The notes under the pieces are model-generated. The model was not told where the DNA came from and searched no databases. It saw only the letters and a list, made by a program, of their open reading frames with translations. Shown in pieces: positions 42,201 through 55,200 of a stretch of 64,000 nt of DNA. Both the position numbers and the translations under genes were made by a program. The DNA is from Carallia brachiata. Lineage: Eukaryota; Streptophyta; Magnoliopsida; Malpighiales; Rhizophoraceae. The stretch covers positions 2,819,728-2,883,727 of the forward strand of contig JADCRB010000066.1 of NCBI GenBank assembly GCA_021464245.1, written 5' to 3'. How positions within the stretch are numbered: position 1 is the first letter of the stretch; every line of letters starts with the position of its first letter.

Positions 42201-45200
42201 TCCTTGGCTGCACAAGTATAAAATGCGAAATTGCAACAACAACAAAAGCACATTCTTTGCTCGCACGAGTATAAGTGGCGAGATGACAATAGCAAAGCAT
42301 ACTCTTACCCCACACATGTATGAAAGGCAAGATGAAAACAACACAAAACAAGAGTCCTTGCCTGCACGAGCGTAAAAGGCGAGACAGTAAGAACAACAAA
42401 AGCATACCCTTTGCTCGCATGACTGTAAAAGGCAAGATAACATCAGGAAATCATACCCCTGGCCCAAACGAGTATAAAAATTGAGATGGCAACAAGAACA
42501 AAACCAGACACTTTGCCTGCAAGTGTATAAAAGGTGAGAAAGCAACAACAAAGCAAACTCCATGTCTACACGAGTATAAAAGGCAAGTCGACAACAACAA
42601 AGCATGCTGCTTGCCCGCACATGTATAAAAGGCAAGAGGGTAATGACAACAAAACTAGACCCCTTGTCCATACGAGACAGGAACAGCAAAGCATACTATT
42701 TGCCTGCATGAGCTTAAAAGGCGATACGGTAACAGCAGAGCATATTCCTTACCCGCACACGTATAAAAGGCGTGTATAAAAGTTGAGACAGCAACAACAA
42801 AGCTCGACTACTTGCTCATACAAGTATAAACATTGAGATGGCAACAACAACAAAAGCATAGTCTTTGCCTGGACAAGTATAAAAGGCGCGACGGCTATAA
42901 CAAAGGATACTCCTTACTTGCATGAGTATAAAAGGTAATACGGCAACAACAAAGCATGCTCCTCACCCTCACGAACATAAAAGGCGACACGACAACAATA
43001 ACAAAACCAAATTCCTTGCCCTCACAAGTATAAAAGGTGAGGCGGCAACAGCAAAGTACACTCATTTCCCACACGAGCATAAAAGGCATGACGACAACAA
43101 CAACAAAACCAGACTCCTTGCCCGCATAGGTGTGACAACAACAAAAGCATGCTCTTTGCTCACTAGTGTATAAAAGGCAAAAGGTACAACAACAAAAGTA
43201 TACTCCTTGCCCGCATGAGTATAAAAGGTGAGACAGCAACAACAGCAAAGAACACTCCTAGCCTGCACGAGTATAGAACGTGAAACAACAACAATAACAA
43301 AAGCACACTCCTTGCCCGGATGAGTATAAAAGGCAAGAGGGCAACAACAACAAAACCAGACTCTTTGCTTGCATGGGTATAACAGGCGAGACAGTAACAA
43401 CAATAAAAGCAAACTTTTTGCCCGCAACCGTATAAAAGGCAAAAAGTACAACCACAAAAGTATACTCATTGCCCACATGATTACAAAAGGCGAGACGACA
43501 AACAATAACAAAACCATACACCCTGCCCGCACGAATATGAAAGTCGAGATGCTAATAACAGCAAAGCAGACTCCTAGTCCGCATGAGTATGAAAGGCGAG
43601 ACGACAACAACAATAAAAGGAGACTCCTTGCCCTCAAGAGTATAAAAGGCAAAAGGCAATAACAAAAGTATAGTCCTAACACGAGTATAAAAGGCGAGAC
43701 AGCAATAACAACAAAGCCAGACTCCTTACCCACACGAGCATTAAAGGCAAGATGGCAACAACAATAAAAGTAGACTCCCTGCCCGCAAGAGTATAAAAGG
43801 TAAAAAGTACATCAACAAAAGTATACTCATTGCCTGCACGAGTATAAAAGGCGAGAAGGCAATAACAACAAAACCAGACTACTTACCAGTGAGAGTATAA
43901 AATGCAAAAAGTACAACAATGAAGGTATACTCCTCACCCGCCTGAGTATAAAAAGCAAGACGGCAACAACAAATCATATACCTTGCCCACACAAGTATGA
44001 AAGGCAATATGGCAACAACAAAGCATGCTTCTTGCTCGCACGAGTACAAAAGGCCCGACGGTAACAACAACATACCAGACTTCTTGCCCGTACGAGTATA
44101 AAAGGCGACATGGCAACGACAAAAAAGGCATACTCCCTGCCCGCACGAGTAGAATAGGCAAGGCGTCAACAACAACAAAAGCAGACTCCTTACCTGTACA
44201 AGTATAAAAGACGAGGCGACAAGCAACAACAAAACAATATTTCTTGCCTGTAGGAGTATAAACGGCGAGGGGGCAACAAGAACGCATGCTTCTTACCCGC
44301 ACGATTGTAAAAGGCGAGAAGGCAACAACAACAAAACCAGACTCCTTACCCATACAAATATAAAAGACGAGACAGCAAACAAGAACAAAACAATATTTCT
44401 TGCCTGTAGGAGTATAAATCGCAAGGGGGCAACAGCAACGCATGCTTCTTACCCGCACGAGTATAAAAGGCGAGAAGGCAACATTAAAGCTTACTCGTTG
44501 CCCGCACGAGTATAAAATGCAAGATGGCAACAGCAAAACATACTTGTCCACAAGAGTATAAAAGGCGAGACAGCAATAATAGGAAAGCAGACTCCTAGCC
44601 TATACATGCATAGAATGCGAGATGGCAATATCAAAAAAAGTAGTCTCATTGGCTGTAAGAGTATAAAAAGTGACAAATGCAACAGAAAAAGTATACTCCT
44701 CGACCCCCTGAGTATAAAAGACGAGACGACATCAACAACAAAACTAGATTCTTTGCCCGCACAGTTGTAAGGATGACACGACAACAACAGCAAAAGTAGA
44801 CTCCTTGCCCAAAAGAATATAAAGAGCAAAAATTACAACAACAAAAGTATACTCCTTGCCCACACGAGTATAATAGGCAAGACGACAACAACAGCAAAAC
44901 TAGTCTCCTTTCCCACAAGGGTATAAAAAGTGAAAACTACAACAACAAAAGAATACTCCGTGCCCGCACGAGTACAAAAGGTGTGACAACAACAACAACA
45001 AAAACCAGACTCTTTACTAGCATGACCATTACAGGCGGGACAACAACAACAACAAAACCAGACTCCTTGCCCGCAAGGGTGTAAAAGGCTAAAAGCACAA
45101 CAACTAAAGTATACTCCTCACCTACACAAGTATAAAAGGTGAGACAGTAGCAACAACAAAGTAGACTTCTAGCCCACTAGAGTGTAAAAGGTAAGACCGC

Positions 45201-48200
45201 AACAACAACAAAAGTAGACTCTTTGCCCGCAAGAATACAAAAGACGAGACGGTAACAACAAAGCATACTTTTTGCCTGCACGAGTATAAAAGGCAAGACA
45301 GCAACAACAAAGCATATTGTTTGCCCATATGAGTATAAAAGTGCAAGGCGGCAACAACAACAAAACCGGACTCCTTGCCCGTACAGGTATAAATGGCGAG
45401 ACGACAACATCAAAGCAAGCACCTAGCCCTCACTAGCGAGACGACAACAATAACGACAAAAGCATACTCCCTGCTCACATAAGTATAAAAGGCGAGACGG
45501 AAACAGCAAAGCAGACGCGTAGCCCTCACTAGTGAGAACACAACATCAACAACAAAAGCAGACTCCTTGCTTGGAAGAGTATAAAAGGCGAGAGGGCAGT
45601 AACAACGCATACTCCTAGCCTGCCCGGCTATAAAAGGCGAGACGGCAGCAATAAAGCATGATGCTTGCCCGCACGAGTATAAAAGGCAAGACGACAACAA
45701 CAAAGCATGCTGCTTGCCCACACAAGTATAAAAGGCGACACGACGACAACAACAACAAAAGAAGTCCCCTTGCCCGCAAGAGTATAAAAGGCGAGACAAC
45801 AATAAAAATGCGTACCTCTTGCCTGCACCACTATATAGGGCAAGATGGCAAGAACAAAGCATGATGCTTGCTCGCATGACTATAAAAAGTGGGGCGGTAA
45901 CAACAAGGCATACTCCTTACCCGGATGACTATAAAAGGCGAGACGACAACAACAAAGCAAGCTACTTTCCCGCACGAGTGTAAAAAGCGAGGCGACAACA
46001 ACAATAAACCCAGACTCCTTACCTGTACAAGTATAAAAGGCGAGAAGGTAACAACAACAAAAGCATACTCTATGCCCGCACGAGTATAAAAGGCGAGACG
46101 GCAACAACAAAGCATACTTCTAGGCTGCAAGAGAATAAAAGGCGAGACAGCAACAACAACAAAAGTATATACCCTGCTTGCACGAGCATAAAAGGTGAGG
46201 CGGCAACAGTAAAGCATACTCCTTGCCCAAACGAGCATAAAAGGTAAGGCGGCAACAACAAAGCACACTCTTTACTCGTACGAGTTTAAAAGCGAGATGG
46301 CAACAACAACAAAACTAGACTCCTTGTCCGCACAAGTATAGAAGGCAAGATGGCAATAACAACAAAAGCATACTCCTTGCTCCCAAGAGTATAAAAGGCA
46401 AGATGACAATGTCTCCAAAACCAGACTCCTTGCCTGTACGAGAATAAAAGGCCGGCAACAATAACAAAAGCATATTTCGTGCTTGCATGGGTATAAAAGG
46501 CGTGACGGCAACAATAGCAAAGTAGACCTCTAGCCCGCAAGAGTATAAAAGGCAAGATGCCAAGAACAACAAAACCAGACTCCTTGCCTATACGAGTATA
46601 AAAATTGAGACGGTAACAACAGCAAAAGTAGACTCGTTGCCCGCAAGAATACAATTGGGAAAAAGCACAAAAATAAAGCATACTCCTTCCCTGCATGAGC
46701 ATAAAAGGCGAGACGGTAACAACAACAAAGCAAACGCTTAGGCCGCACGAGTATAAAAGGCAAGACGGTAATAATAATAAAAGTAGAATCCTTGCCTGTA
46801 AGAGAATAAAAGGCGAGACGACAACAACAAAGCATACTCCTTGCCCGGATGAGTATAAAACGTGAGACGGCAACAACAAAGCTTGTTGATTACTTGTAGG
46901 AGTATAAAAGGTAAGCCGGAAACTACAACAAAACCAGACTCCTCACTCATAAAAGTATAAAGGGCCAGAAGTACAACAACAAAAGTATACTCTTTTCTTG
47001 TGTGAGTGTGAAATTTGAGACGACAACAATAAGAAAAACAGACTCCTTACCCACACGAGTATGAAAAGTAAGACAGGAGCAACAACAAAAATAGACTCCT
47101 TGCCTGAAAGAATAGGAAAGGCAAAAAGTACAACAACAAAAGTATACTCCTTGCCCATACGAGTAGAAAAGGGGAGAGGGCAACAATAGCAACGCTGACT
47201 CCGAGTTCGCATGAGTATAAAAGGTGAGACAACAACCACAACAAAAGTAGACTCCTTGCTCAAAAGATTATAAAAGGGGAAAAGTACAATATAAGAATAC
47301 TCATTGTGGCACGAATATAAAAGGTAAGACAGTAAGAACAGCGAAGTACACTCCTAGCATGCATGAGTATAAAAGGCGAGACAGCAACAACATCAAAGCA
47401 GACTCCTGGTACACTCGAGTATAAAAGGCGAGACGACAACAACAACAAAAGTAGACCCCTTACCCGCACGAGTATAAAAGCCGAGACAATAACAACAACA
47501 ATGGTAGACTCCTTGCCCGCAAAAGATAAAAAGTACAAAAATAAAAGTATACTCCTCGCCCACATGAGTATAAAGGGCAAGATGGTAATAACCGCAGAGC
47601 TGACTCCTAGCACGCACGAGTATAAAAGGCGAGACGACAACAACAATAAAATCAAACTCATTACTCGCAAGAATATAAAAAGCGAGACAGTGACAATAAC
47701 AAAAGCAAAGTCATTACCCGCAAGAGTATAAAGGAGACAAGTACAACAATAAAAGTATGCTCCTCGCTTTCCAGAGTGTAAAGGGCGAGACAGGAACAAC
47801 AAAGCATACTCCTCACTCGTATGAGTGTAAAAGGCAAGAAGGCAACAAAAGATCGTTCTCTTTTCCTGCACGGGTATAACATGGGAGACAGAAACAACAA
47901 CAAAACCAGACTCCTTTCCCAAATGAGTGCAAAAGGCGAGACGACAACAACTACAAAAGCATTCTCCTTACTCGCACGAGTAAGAAAGGCGAGATGGCAA
48001 TGACAAAGCATACCCCTTGCCTGCACGAGCATAAAAGGCAGCAACAACAAATACTAACCCCTTGCCCACGTGAGTATTGAAGGCAAGACAGCGACAACAA
48101 CAAAACCAGACTTTTTGCCCGCACGAGTATAAAAGGTGAGACCAAAAAAACAACAAAAGCATACTCCTTAGCAGCACGAGTATAAAAGGCAAGACGACAA

Positions 48201-51200
48201 CTACAACAAAACCAGACTCCTTGCCTGAATGGCAGCAACAACAAAAGCATACTCCTTACCCGCACGAGTATAAAAGGCAAGACGTCGACAACAAACCATA
48301 TTCCTTGCTCGTATGAGCATAAAAGGAAGGACAACAACAACAAAGTATTCTCATTGCTCGCACGAGTATAAAAGGCAAGCCAACAACAACAACAAAACCA
48401 GACTCCTTGCCCGTACGAGTATAAAAGTTGAGACGACAACAACAACAAAAGCATACTCCTTGCTCGCACGAGTATAAAAGGCTTGTCAGCAACAGCAAAT
48501 CATACTCCTTGCTCGAACGAGTATAAAAGGCGAGTCGGTAACAATAGGAAAAATAGAATCCTTGCCTGCATGAGCATACAAGGTGAGACATCAACATCAA
48601 CAAAAACAGACTCTGTGCCCACAAGAGCATAAATGGCAAAAAGTAAAACAACAAAATTATGCTCCTTGCCAGCACTAGTATAAAAGGCATGACGAGAATT
48701 ATAGAAAAGCAGACTCCTAACCCCCATGAGTATAAAAGGCGAGGCGGCAACAACAGTAAAAACAGACTCTTTGCCCGCAAGAGCAAAAAAGGCGACAAGT
48801 ACAACAACAAAACCAGACCCCTTGCCCACGTGAGCATAAATGGTGAGACAGCAACAACAACAAAAGTATATTTTTTGCCAACAAGAGCATAAAAGGCGAA
48901 AAGCACATTAACAAAAGTGTACTCCTTGCCCGCACGAGTAGAAAAGGCAACACAATAACAACAGAAAAGCAGACTCTTTGCCCATATGGCTTAAAAGGCT
49001 AAATGCCAGCAACAACAAAAGTAGACTCCTTCGCTACACAAGTATAAAAGGCGACACGTCAACAACAAGGCATGCTGCTTGCCCTCGAGAGAATAAAAGG
49101 TGACACTGTAACAACAACAAAACCAGACTCCTTGCCTGTACCAGTATAAAAGGCAAGAAGGCAACATCAACAAATGCATACTCCCTGCCAGCATGAGCAT
49201 GAAAGGAGAGATAGTAATAGAAAAGCATACCCCTTGCCCGCGTGAGTATAAAAGATGAGATGGCAGCAACAACAAAACTAAACACCTTGCCCACATGAGC
49301 ATAAAAGGGGAGGTGGCAACAAAGCATACTCCTTGCTCGCACGAGTATAAAAGACGAGATGACAACAACCAAGCATCCTCCTTACTCGCACGAGTATAAA
49401 ATGTGAGACGACAACAACAAAGTATGCTGCTTGCCGGTACGAGTGCAAAAGGCAAGACAACAACAACAACAAGACTAGACTCCTTACCCCTATGAGTGTA
49501 AAAGGAGAGGCGACAACAACAATAAAAGTAGACTCTTTTCCAGCAATAATATAGAAGGCGAAAAGCACAAAAATAAAAGCATACTCCTTGCCCACATGAG
49601 TATAAATGGCAAGACAATAATAATAGCAAATCAGGCGCCTAGCCCTCGCGAGTATGGAAGGCGAGACGACAACAACAACAAAAACAGACTCCTTACCCAC
49701 AAGAGTATAAAAGTCAAGGCCTTGACAACAAAGAGTACTCCTTACTTTTTGGAGTATAAATGCTGAGACAGCAAGAACAAAGGTTGCTGCTTGCCCGTAC
49801 GAGTATAAAAACGAGATGGCAATAACAGTTAAATTACACTCCTTGCTCGCAAGATTATAAAAGGCAAAAAATGCAAAAATAAAAGTATAATCCTTGCCTG
49901 CATGAGCATAACAGGCGAGACGGTGACAATAGCAAAGCAGGCTGCCAACCTGCTCAAGTACAAAATGTGAGATAGTAACAATAGTAAAAGTATACTCTTT
50001 GTACGCAAGAATATAAAAGGCAAAAAGTAAACGTAGACTCCTTGCCTATACGAGTATAAAATGGTAGACGGTAGCAACAGCAAAGTAAACGCGTAACCCT
50101 CACGAGTATAAAAGGCAAAATGGCAACAACAATAGAAGCAGACTCGTTACCCACAAGAGTATGCAAGGCAGGACGGCAACAACAAAGCATACTCCTTGCA
50201 CTCATGAGTATAAACGGCAAGACGGCAACAACAAAGCAAACTCCTTACCCACACGAGTGCAAAATGCAAGACGACAGCAACAAAGCATGCTTCTAGCCCG
50301 CACAAATACGAAAGGCAAGACGACAACAACAACAAAACCTGACCCCTTACCCACACAAGTATAAAAGCGTGATGGCAACAACAACAGCATACTCTTTGCC
50401 CGCACGAGTATAAAAGGTGAAACGACAACAGCAAAGCATACACTTTAGCCGTACGAGTATAAAAGGCAAGAGGACAACTACAACAAAAGCAGACTCCTTG
50501 GCCGTGCAAGTATAAAGGGAGAGGCGATAACAACAACAAAAGCATACTCCTTACACGCACAAGAATAAAAGGTGAGACGGCAATGGCAAACCATACCCCT
50601 TGCCCGCATGAGTATAAAAGGTGAGTCGGTAACAACAACAAAACTAATATTGTTGCAGGGATGAGTATAAAAGGCAAGATAGCAACAACAACAAAAGTAG
50701 ACTCTTTGCCCGCAAGAGTATAAAAGGCAAAAAGTCCAACAACAAAAGCATACTCAATGCACACAAGAGTATAAAAGGCGAGGCGATCACAACAGCAAAG
50801 CAGACTCCTAACCCGCACGAGTGTAAAAGGCCCGACGGCAGGAACAACAAAAACAAACTCCTTCCCCGCAAGAGAAAAAAAGGCAACAAGTACAACAACA
50901 AAACCAGACTTGTTGCCTACCCGAGCATAAAAGTCGAGACAGCAACTGCAATAAGAGTAGACTCTTTGCCTGCAAGAGTTTAAACAGTGAAAAGTAAAAC
51001 AACTAAAGTATACTCCTTGCTTGCATGACTATAAAAGGAGAGACGGTAACCACAATAAAACCGACTCCTAGCCCGCTTGAATTAAAAGGCTAGACATCAA
51101 CAACAACAAAAGCAGACTCCTTGCCTACAAGAGTATAAAAGGCAAGACAGTAACAACATAGCATACTCTTGCCCGCATGGTTATAAATAGTAAGACAACA

Positions 51201-51568
51201 ATAAAAAAGCATGCTGCTTGCCTGCACGAGAATAAAAGGGAACACATTAACAATAACAAAAACAGGCTTATTGCTCATACGAGTATGAAAGGCAAGACTA
51301 CAAAAATAATAAATGCATACTCGCTGCCAACAAGAATATAAAAGGCAACACGACAATAGCAAAGCATACTCTTTGCCCGCATCAGTATAAAAGGCAAGAT
51401 GACAACAATAATAAAATCAGACTCCAAAACCAGACTCCTTGCCTGCAAGAGCATAATAACCAAGAACTACAACAATAATTGTAGACTCTTTACCTACATG
51501 AGTATAAAAGACAAGATGATAGCAACAACAAAACCAAATGCCCTGCCTGCACGGGTATATGAGGCGAG
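36271..51568 (+). repeat. TATA-box minisatellite array, block S5
   Basis: The largest block, 15.3 kb and roughly 290 units of 49-53 bp by length. Unit classes recur in mixed order, separated by unit tails CAAAACCAGACT, CAAAAGTAGACT, CAAAAGTATACT, CAAAGCATGCT. Most units keep TATAAAAGG and a (CAA)n tract. Direct internal duplications are visible, for example 39601-39700 with 39705-39790. From 40737 onward it is mirrored in S6. The antisense strand is open in long overlapping frames (up to about 223 codons) made of Leu/Val/Cys/Tyr-rich repeats, with no domain and no start context, and these are treated as non-coding. Confidence 0.95.
40737..51568 (+). repeat. Left arm of a giant satellite palindrome
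   Basis: The unit order here is repeated in reverse complement at 52511-64000. Landmarks with mirrored partners are 40737-40860 with 63880-64000, 41154-41390 with 63342-63578, 44188 with 60466, 46268 with 57619, 48826 with 55034, 50202-50405 with 53646-53846, and 51561-51568 with 52511-52518. Partner coordinates sum to 103.9-104.7 kb throughout, so the arms are colinear. The arms are similar but not identical. Confidence 0.9.
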
Positions 51569-51622
51569 ACAATAAAGAGTAGAAAAGGGGAGAGGGTAGA
51601 AAAAGAGTAGACAATAAAGAGT
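51569..51622 (+). repeat. AG-rich junction filler with a 42 bp-spaced repeat
   Basis: Between the last satellite unit and 26S lies a short AG-rich stretch. GACAATAAAGAGTAGAA occurs at 51568 and again at 51610. It matches neither satellite nor 26S fully and looks like templated filler at a repaired break. Confidence 0.7.
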
Positions 51623-51877
51623 AGAAGCGACGCGTGTGCCCGTCATTCGATTGTCGACCCACAGTAGGGGCCCTATGGCCCTCAAAGGCACGTTTAGTGG
51701 GCCAAGCACCCACAGCGAAAGAGTTGCGGCTACCGCCTTGAATTACAATTTCTGCCAATCGACGGGTAGAATCCTTTGCAGACGACTTAAATATGCGATG
51801 GGGTATTGTAAGTGGCAGAGTCGCCTTGCTGCCACGATCCACTGAGATTCAGCCCTTTGTCACTTTGATTCGTCCCA
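51619..51877 (+). rRNA. 26S rRNA, last ~260 bp
   Basis: This is the 3' end of 26S: TAGAAGCGACGCGTGTGCCC, GAATTACAATTTCTGCC, GACTTAAATATGCGATGGGG, and CCACTGAGATTCAGCCC to CGTCCC. It is homologous to 27912-28168 and 22886-23137. It sits at the centre of the palindrome, fused to satellite on its left and continuous with IGS on its right. Confidence 0.93.
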
Positions 51878-52274
51878 CCCTTTCCCCTCAAATCATTTTT
51901 TCAACTTTTCTTGGGCTGCCTGGGGAGGCTAGCGTGCGGGCTTGGAAATCCCTAAGTTGAGCCCCGTACAAGAAGCTAGATAGTTGCATAGTGTGTTCGG
52001 GGAGGCCCGCAATGAGGAACCCCCAGCAGCACACTTGCACCGAGCACCGGGGAGGTTAGGTGTTGGACCCTCGAGCTAATAGCCTAATAGAGTTGTTGTA
52101 CATTTAACGGACTCGTAGAATGGGCATGGGCGTGGACATGGGCTGGGCATAAGCAAGGTGATGGGAAAATTGGCTAAGGCATTGGCCACCGAAGAAGGCT
52201 TGAAAAAGGCCAATGAATGGATTGTTGGCAGCTTGCACCAACTCGTTGAATAGGCATGTGTTGGCCGTGTTAGG
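51878..52274 (+). other. IGS fragment at the palindrome centre
   Basis: IGS sequence following 26S, matching 28169-28570: GGAAATCCCTAAGTTGAGC, then the first class A subrepeat (GGTGATGGGAAAATTGGC, GGCCAATGAATGGATTG). It is cut near GTGTTGGCCGTGTTAGGC, where inverted satellite starts. Confidence 0.87.
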
Positions 52275-55200
52275 CATATACTCGCCTCGTTACTGTTGTT
52301 GTTGTACTTATCCTCTTTTATACTATTATGGGCAAGGAGTCTGCTTTTGTTGTTGCTGTCTTGCCTCTTATACTCATGCAGGCTAGGTGTCTGCTTTGTT
52401 GTTGTTACTGTCTCGTCTTTTATACTAGTGCAGGCAAAGAGCATACTTTTGTTCTTTTACTTTTGCCTTTATACTCTATGGGCAGGAGTTTGCTTTGTTG
52501 TTATTATTGTCTCGCCTTATATACCCATGCAGGCAGGGCGTTTGGTTTTTGTTGTTTGCTATCATCTTGTCTTTTACACTCGTGCAGGTAAAGAGTGTAC
52601 AATTTGTTTGTTTAGTTCTTGGTTTTTATGCTCTTGCAGGCAAAGAGTCTGGTTTTGTTATGTTGTCGTCTCGCCTTTTATACTCGCGGGCAAAGAGTAT
52701 GCTTTGCTATTTTCGTGTTGCCTTTTATATTCTTGTTGGCAACGAGTATGCATTTATTGTGTTGTATCTTGCCTTTCATACTCGTATGAGCAAGAAGCCT
52801 GTTTTTGTTGTTGTTAATGTGTTGCCTTTTATTCTCGTGCAGGCAAGCAGCATGCTTATTATTGTCGTCTTGCTGTTTTCGACCCATGCAGGCAAGGAGT
52901 ATGCTTTGTTATTGCTATCTTGCCTTTTATACCTGTAGGCAAGGAGTCGCTTTTGTTGTTGTTGATGTCTAGCCTTCTAATTCATGCGGGCTAGGAGTCA
53001 GTTTTGTTGTGGTTACCGTCTTCCTTTTATGTCATGCAGGCAGGAGTATATTTAGTTGTTTTACTTTTCACCTTTTAAACTCGCAGGCAAGAGTCTACTT
53101 TTACTCCAGTTTGCTGTCTCGGCTTTTATGCTTAGGTAGGCAACAAGTCCTGGTTTGTTGTTCTACTTGTTGCCTTTTTTACTCTTGCGGGCAAGGAGTT
53201 TGTTTTGTTGTTGCTGCCGTCACGCCTTTAGAATCGGCGGGCTAGGAGTCTACTTTGCTGTTGGTATCACCTCACCTTTTACTCAGGCGGCATTGAGTAT
53301 ACTTTTGTTGTTGGACTTTTTGTCTTTTAACTCTTACGGGCAAAGGTCTACTTTTGTTGTTGTTGCTATCTTGCCTTTTATACTCGTGCGGGCAACGATA
53401 TTAGTTTTGTTGTTGTTCCCAACTCGCTTTTTATACTCATGCGGGCAAGGAGTATGATTTGTCGTTGCCATCTCGCCTTTTATTCTTGTGTGTGCAATGA
53501 GTATGCTTTTGTTGTTGTTGTCGCATCTCCTTTTATACTCGCACGGCCAAGGAGTCTGCTTTTGTTGTAGTTGTCCTCTTGCCTTTTATACTCGTACGGC
53601 TAAAATGTATGTTTTGCTGTTGTCGTTTCACCTTTTATACTCGTGTGAGCAAGGAGTATGTTGTTGTTGTTGCCGTCACGCTTTTATACTTGTGTGGGTA
53701 AGGGGTCGGGTTTTGTTGTTGTTGTCGTCTTGCCTTTTATTTTTGTGCGGGCTAGAAGCATGCTTTGTTGCTGCCGTCTTGCATTTTACACTCGTGTGAG
53801 TAAGGAGTTTGCTTTGTTGTTGCCGTCTTGCCGTTTATACTCATGAGTGCAAGGAGTATGCTTGGTTATTGCCGTTTATATTCCTGTGCACAAGGAGTCT
53901 ACCTTTGATATTGTTACTGTCTCACATTTTGTACTTGTGCAGGCTGGCAGCCTACTTTGCTATTGTCACCGTCTTGCCTTTTATGCTCGTGCAGGCAAGG
54001 ATTATACTTTTATTTTTGCAATTTTTGCCTTTTATAATCTTGCGAGCAAGGAGTCTACTTTGACTGTTATTGCCATCTCGTTCTTATACTCGTACAGGCA
54101 AGCAACAACCTTTGTTCTTGTCATCTCGGCATTTATACTCCAGCAAGCAGGGAGTACGCTTTGTTGTCAAGGCCTTGCCTTTTATACTCTTGTGGGTAAG
54201 AAGTCTGCTTTTGTTGTTGCTGTCGTCTTGCCTTCTATACTCGTGAGGGCTAGGTGCCTGCATTGCTATTATTATCCTCTTGCCATTTATACTCATGTGG
54301 GCAAGGAGTATGCTTTTATTTTTGTGCTTGTCGCCTTTTATATTATTGCAGGCAAAGAGTCTACTTTTATTGTTGCTGTCGCCTCTCCTTTTACACACAT
54401 ACAGGAAAGGAGTCTAGTCTTGTTGTTGTTGCTGTCTTGCCTTTTACACTAATACGGGCAAGTAGCATATTTTGTTGTTGCCATCTCACATTTTATACTC
54501 GTGCGAGTAAGGAGGATGCTTTGTTGTTGTCGTCTCATTTTCTATACTCGTCCAAGCAAGGAGTATGCTTTGTTGCTACCTCCCCTTTTATGCTCGTGTG
54601 GGCAAGGTGTCTGGTTTTGTTGTTGCTGTCGTCTAATCTTTTATACTCACGCGGCCAAGGGTATGCTTTTCTATTGCTATCTCTCTTTTCATACTCGTGC
54701 TGGTAGGGAGTTTGCATTTGTTGATGTTGCCTTCTCGCCTTTTATACTGATATAGGCAAAGAGTCTGGTTTTGTTGTTGTTGCAGTGTCACCTTTTACTC
54801 TCACGAGGGGAAGCAGCATGCCTTGTTTTTGAGGTGTCGCCTTTTATACTCGTGTAGCGAAGGAGTCTACCATTTTTAATGCTAGCATTTAGCCTTTTAA
54901 GTCATGCGGGCAAGGAGTCTGCTTTTTTGCTGTTACTGTGTTGCCTTTTCTACTCATGCAGGCAAGGAGTACACTTTTATTAATGTGCTTTTCGGCTTTT
55001 ATACTCTTGCAGGCAAAAAATATACTTTTATTGGGCAAGGGGTCTGGTTTTGTTGTTGTACTCCTCGCCTTTTTTGCTCTTGCGGGCAAAGAGTCTGCTC
55101 TTACTGTTGTTGCCGTCTCGCCTTTTATACTCGTGCGGGTTAGGAGTCTGCTTTGCTATTATTGTCGTCATGCCTTTTATACTAGTGCTGGCAAGGAGCA

